Part shown: positions 62,094 through 64,000 of the stretch, in pieces | Layout: the number at the start of each line of letters is the position of its first letter | Position numbering within the stretch: the first letter of the stretch is position 1 | Assembly: GCF_042646425.1 (NCBI RefSeq) | Contig: NZ_JBHRTR010000034.1 | Coordinates: 372,001 to 436,000 of the forward strand | Reading direction: 5' to 3' | DNA from: Marinibaculum pumilum | GTDB lineage: Bacteria > Pseudomonadota > Alphaproteobacteria > Ferrovibrionales > Ferrovibrionaceae | Length of the DNA: 64,000 nt | Translations under genes and position numbers: made by a program | Notes under the pieces: generated by a model | Database searches by the model: none | Told to the model about the DNA's origin: nothing | The model's input: the letters and a program-made list of their open reading frames with translations, nothing else

Positions 62094-62815
62094 CGGGCAT
62101 TCCTCTCTTTCACTGGTGCGGCCGGCGTCGCCGTGACCGGCGCGCGCAGCCGCAATTGCGGCGATATCAAGCCTGCGAAACGCTGCATGTAAAGCCGCAG
62201 GGTTTCCGGATCGGCGGTGAACCGCTCCTGCACCAGCAGGCCGCGCAGGAAGGTGCGGCAGATGCCCCAGAGCAGCCGCGCCTCTGCATCGCATGCCGCG
62301 TCGTCCGCGCCGGCGCTGCCGGTGAACAGGTCGAGGATCGCATCCGACATCCGCCGGTCCCAGGCCGCCAGTTCCGGTGCCAGCTGGCGGTGCAGCTCCG
62401 GGTCGGTGCGGGTGGCGATCAGGATCTCCAGCAGGGCCCGGCCCTCGCGGCTGTTCACCACCCGGGTCCAGGTGCGGACCAGCCAGGCGGCGACGGGATC
62501 CTCGCCGCCGCCGTCACCGGCAGCGACCGCCTCCCGCATCACCCTGGCGAGCGAAGCGCGGCGGCTCTCGGTGGAGCCGACTGCCCGCTGCAGAATGCGG
62601 CTGGCGGTTTCCGCCACCAGGGTCTGGCGGGACGGGAAGTGGTGGGTCAGCGCGCCGCGGCTGACCCCCGCCAGGTCCTGTACCCGGTTGATGGAGGTGC
62701 CGGCATAGCCGTGCCGGTCCAGGCACAGGATGGTCGCCGTGCAGATGCGTGCCCGCGCATTCTCCGCCTGCCGGCTTTTGCGGAGCAGCTGCATCTGGGA
62801 TTGGGGCGGCGGCAT
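62090..62815 (-). CDS. TetR-family regulator of the acyl-CoA dehydrogenase and nitronate monooxygenase genes
   Basis: A 241-residue TetR-type repressor with helix-turn-helix ARICTATILCLDRHGYAGTSINRVQDLAGVSRGALTHHFPSRQTLVAET (about 22-70). The start is placed at ATG 62815 because a longer reading from 62878 would run through the operator at 62841-62864; CCGGAG lies upstream. Its stop overlaps the dehydrogenase GTG. Two nearly identical palindromes flank the divergent promoter, so the protein likely represses both directions. Confidence 0.9.
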   Translation of the reverse strand: MPPPQSQMQLLRKSRQAENARARICTATILCLDRHGYAGTSINRVQDLAGVSRGALTHHFPSRQTLVAETASRILQRAVGSTESRRASLARVMREAVAAGDGGGEDPVAAWLVRTWTRVVNSREGRALLEILIATRTDPELHRQLAPELAAWDRRMSDAILDLFTGSAGADDAACDAEARLLWGICRTFLRGLLVQERFTADPETLRLYMQRFAGLISPQLRLRAPVTATPAAPVKERNAR

Positions 62816-62840
62816 CGACGGCTCCGGACTGGCCAAGTTT

Positions 62841-62864
62841 GACAGACGGAACGTTCGGTCTGTC
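62841..62864. promoter_or_regulatory. TetR operator, site A
   Basis: A 24-bp dyad with arms GACAGAC and GTCTGTC around core AACGTTC, upstream of the TetR gene. It shares GAACGTTCGGTCTGT with site B, 125 bp to the right. Confidence 0.8.
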
Positions 62865-62965
62865 AGATATTTTGTCAAATATGGGCAGATGACAGATTCG
62901 CCGGCCAGGGGCGATCGCCGCTGCCGTCATGGCGTTTGCCCCTCGTCAGCATTGGATTTATAACA

Positions 62966-62989
62966 CACAGACAGAACGTTCGGTCTGTG
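62966..62989. promoter_or_regulatory. TetR operator, site B
   Basis: A 24-bp dyad with arms CACAGAC and GTCTGTG around core AACGTTC, located 31 bp before the nitronate monooxygenase start. It matches site A and would let one regulator control both divergent transcripts. Confidence 0.8.
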
Positions 62990-63019
62990 AAAATGATGGT
63001 AGCCGGGAGGGGGAAGGGA

Positions 63020-64000
63020 ATGCGTTCACCGATCTGCGCGATGCTGGGTATCGAGTTTCCGCTGCTGGCCTTCAGCCATTGCCGCGACGTGGTGGCGGCG
63101 GTCAGTCGCGCGGGCGGCATGGGCGTCTTCGGCGCGGTCCGCCACACGCCCGAGGAACTGCGCGAGGAACTCGCCTGGATCGACGCCCATGCCGGCGGCC
63201 GGCCCTATGGCGTCGACCTGATCGTGCCCAACAGGATCGCCGGCAAGGGCCAGGCGTTCGACGGCGACCGGCTGATCGCCGCACTGCCGGAGGAACACCG
63301 CAGCTTCGTCGCGGGACTGCTGGCGCAGCGCGGCATCGATACCGCCGACCTCGACGACCGCCGGGCCGACCGGCTGCGTTTCGCCCGCAACCTCGATGCG
63401 GCCGGGGCGGAGGAGATCCTGGACGTCGCCTTCTCCTTCCCGATCCGGCTGATCGCGAACGCGCTCGGCGTGCCGCCGAAGACGATGCTGGAGCGCGGCA
63501 AGGCGGCCGGCGTCCCGGTCGCCGCCCTGGTCGGCGCGAAGGAACATGCCCTGGCGCAGATCGCCGCCGGGGTCGACATCCTGGTCGCGGCCGGCGGCGA
63601 GGCGGGCGGCCATTGCGGCGAGATCTCCACCATGGTGCTGGTGCCGGAGGTGGTCTCCGTCGCCGGCGATACCCCGGTGCTGGCGGCCGGCGGCATCGTC
63701 ACCGGCGGCCAGATGGCGGCGGCGATGGCGATGGGCGCGGCCGGCGCCTGGTGCGGCTCGGTCTGGCTGACCACGGCGGAGGGTGAGCCCGACCCGGTGA
63801 TCAAGGAGAAGATGCTGGCCGCCTCCTCCCGCGACACGGTGCGGTCGCGCTCGCGCACCGGCAAGCATTCCCGCCAGCTGCGCTCCACCTGGACCGATGC
63901 CTGGGAAGCGGAGGGCGCGCCGGAACCGCTGCCGATGCCGCTGCAGTCGCTGTTGTCGGAGCCGGCACTGGGCAAGGTCGCGACCCTGGCACAGGGCGGC
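63020..64000 (+). CDS. Nitronate monooxygenase/2-nitropropane dioxygenase-like protein (3' end outside window)
   Basis: An FMN-dependent (beta-alpha)8 oxidoreductase of the nitronate monooxygenase/2-nitropropane dioxygenase family. The frame runs from ATG 63020, behind GGGGAAGGG, through the right edge for 327 codons. Early MLGIEFPLLAFSHCRDVVAAVSRAGGMGV and later AAGGEAGGHCGEISTMVLVPEVV (with the catalytic-position His) plus AAGGIVTGGQMAAAMAMGA are typical flavin-site blocks. Divergent from TetR, with operator B 31 bp upstream. Homologues near acyl-CoA dehydrogenases often function as enoyl reductases or aromatic-degradation enzymes, so the nitro activity is not certain. Confidence 0.9.
   Translation, partial: MRSPICAMLGIEFPLLAFSHCRDVVAAVSRAGGMGVFGAVRHTPEELREELAWIDAHAGGRPYGVDLIVPNRIAGKGQAFDGDRLIAALPEEHRSFVAGLLAQRGIDTADLDDRRADRLRFARNLDAAGAEEILDVAFSFPIRLIANALGVPPKTMLERGKAAGVPVAALVGAKEHALAQIAAGVDILVAAGGEAGGHCGEISTMVLVPEVVSVAGDTPVLAAGGIVTGGQMAAAMAMGAAGAWCGSVWLTTAEGEPDPVIKEKMLAASSRDTVRSRSRTGKHSRQLRSTWTDAWEAEGAPEPLPMPLQSLLSEPALGKVATLAQGG

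Noticed and set aside
62816..62878. Longer TetR start at 62878
   Set aside because: It would place operator site A inside the coding region; ATG 62815 leaves the operator in the promoter.

Overview
The window is very G+C-rich throughout, with GTG and TTG starts, tightly overlapping operons (ATGA and GTGA junctions), TRAP and polyamine-type ABC importers, and ATP-dependent hydantoinases. This suggests a free-living, metabolically versatile alphaproteobacterium, probably of the Rhodospirillales type. The taxon is inferred from style and gene content; there is no rRNA gene here. No tRNA, rRNA, CRISPR array, transposase or phage gene was seen. One 121-base assembly gap lies at 46745-46865.

Layout. 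(1) 1-6046: a CoA-ester catabolic block. A leftward operon (SCP-x-like thiolase, FAS1-like and MaoC hydratases, SDR) diverges from a TetR regulator followed by an enoyl-CoA hydratase/isomerase and an acyl-CoA ligase. (2) 6138-10805: a signalling block with a DUF3307 membrane protein, a CHASE2 adenylate cyclase, a divergent cyclic-nucleotide-binding EAL phosphodiesterase and a secreted FecR-domain protein. (3) 10930-31334: about 20 kb, all on the plus strand, devoted to cyclic amide/ureide catabolism. It holds an amidase, three isochorismatase-fold amidohydrolases, two HyuA/HyuB pairs, a complete ABC importer, an MmgE/PrpD protein and a YrdC/Sua5-like protein. (4) 31442-33092: a lower-G+C two-gene island encoding an unknown 135-residue protein and a protein with a degenerate ImmA/IrrE peptidase domain. 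(5) 33195-42810: aromatic degradation, with a two-component flavin monooxygenase that has its own reductase and FAD-synthetase gene, then an intradiol dioxygenase, a muconate cycloisomerase-like enzyme and IclR/LysR regulators. (6) 42828-47602: an IlvD/Edd dehydratase with an MFS carrier, a Gdx-type SMR exporter and a PRC-barrel protein. (7) 47635-53932: a MarR regulator, TRAP transporter, alpha/beta hydrolase and an amidase with a small GatC/AtzG-like partner. (8) 53995-64000: a PEP-mutase-family lyase, DMT permease, GNAT enzyme, hybrid histidine kinase, DsbA-like isomerase, cupin, acyl-CoA dehydrogenase with TetR, and a truncated nitronate monooxygenase.

How it works together. Block 3 reads as uptake of a nitrogenous ring compound, ATP-driven ring opening by HyuAB, and removal of the N-carbamoyl group by the isochorismatase-fold enzymes. 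This resembles the N-methylhydantoin to N-carbamoylsarcosine to sarcosine route, but the true substrate is unknown. Its most unusual feature is a similar 19-residue heptad coiled coil at the C-terminus of the second permease and at the N-terminus of the adjacent HyuA, suggesting a transporter-tethered hydrolase. Block 2 looks like a local cAMP to c-di-GMP relay. Several well-formed palindromic operators (TetR at 2867, MarR at 48215, paired TetR sites at 62841 and 62966) make parts of the regulation legible from sequence.
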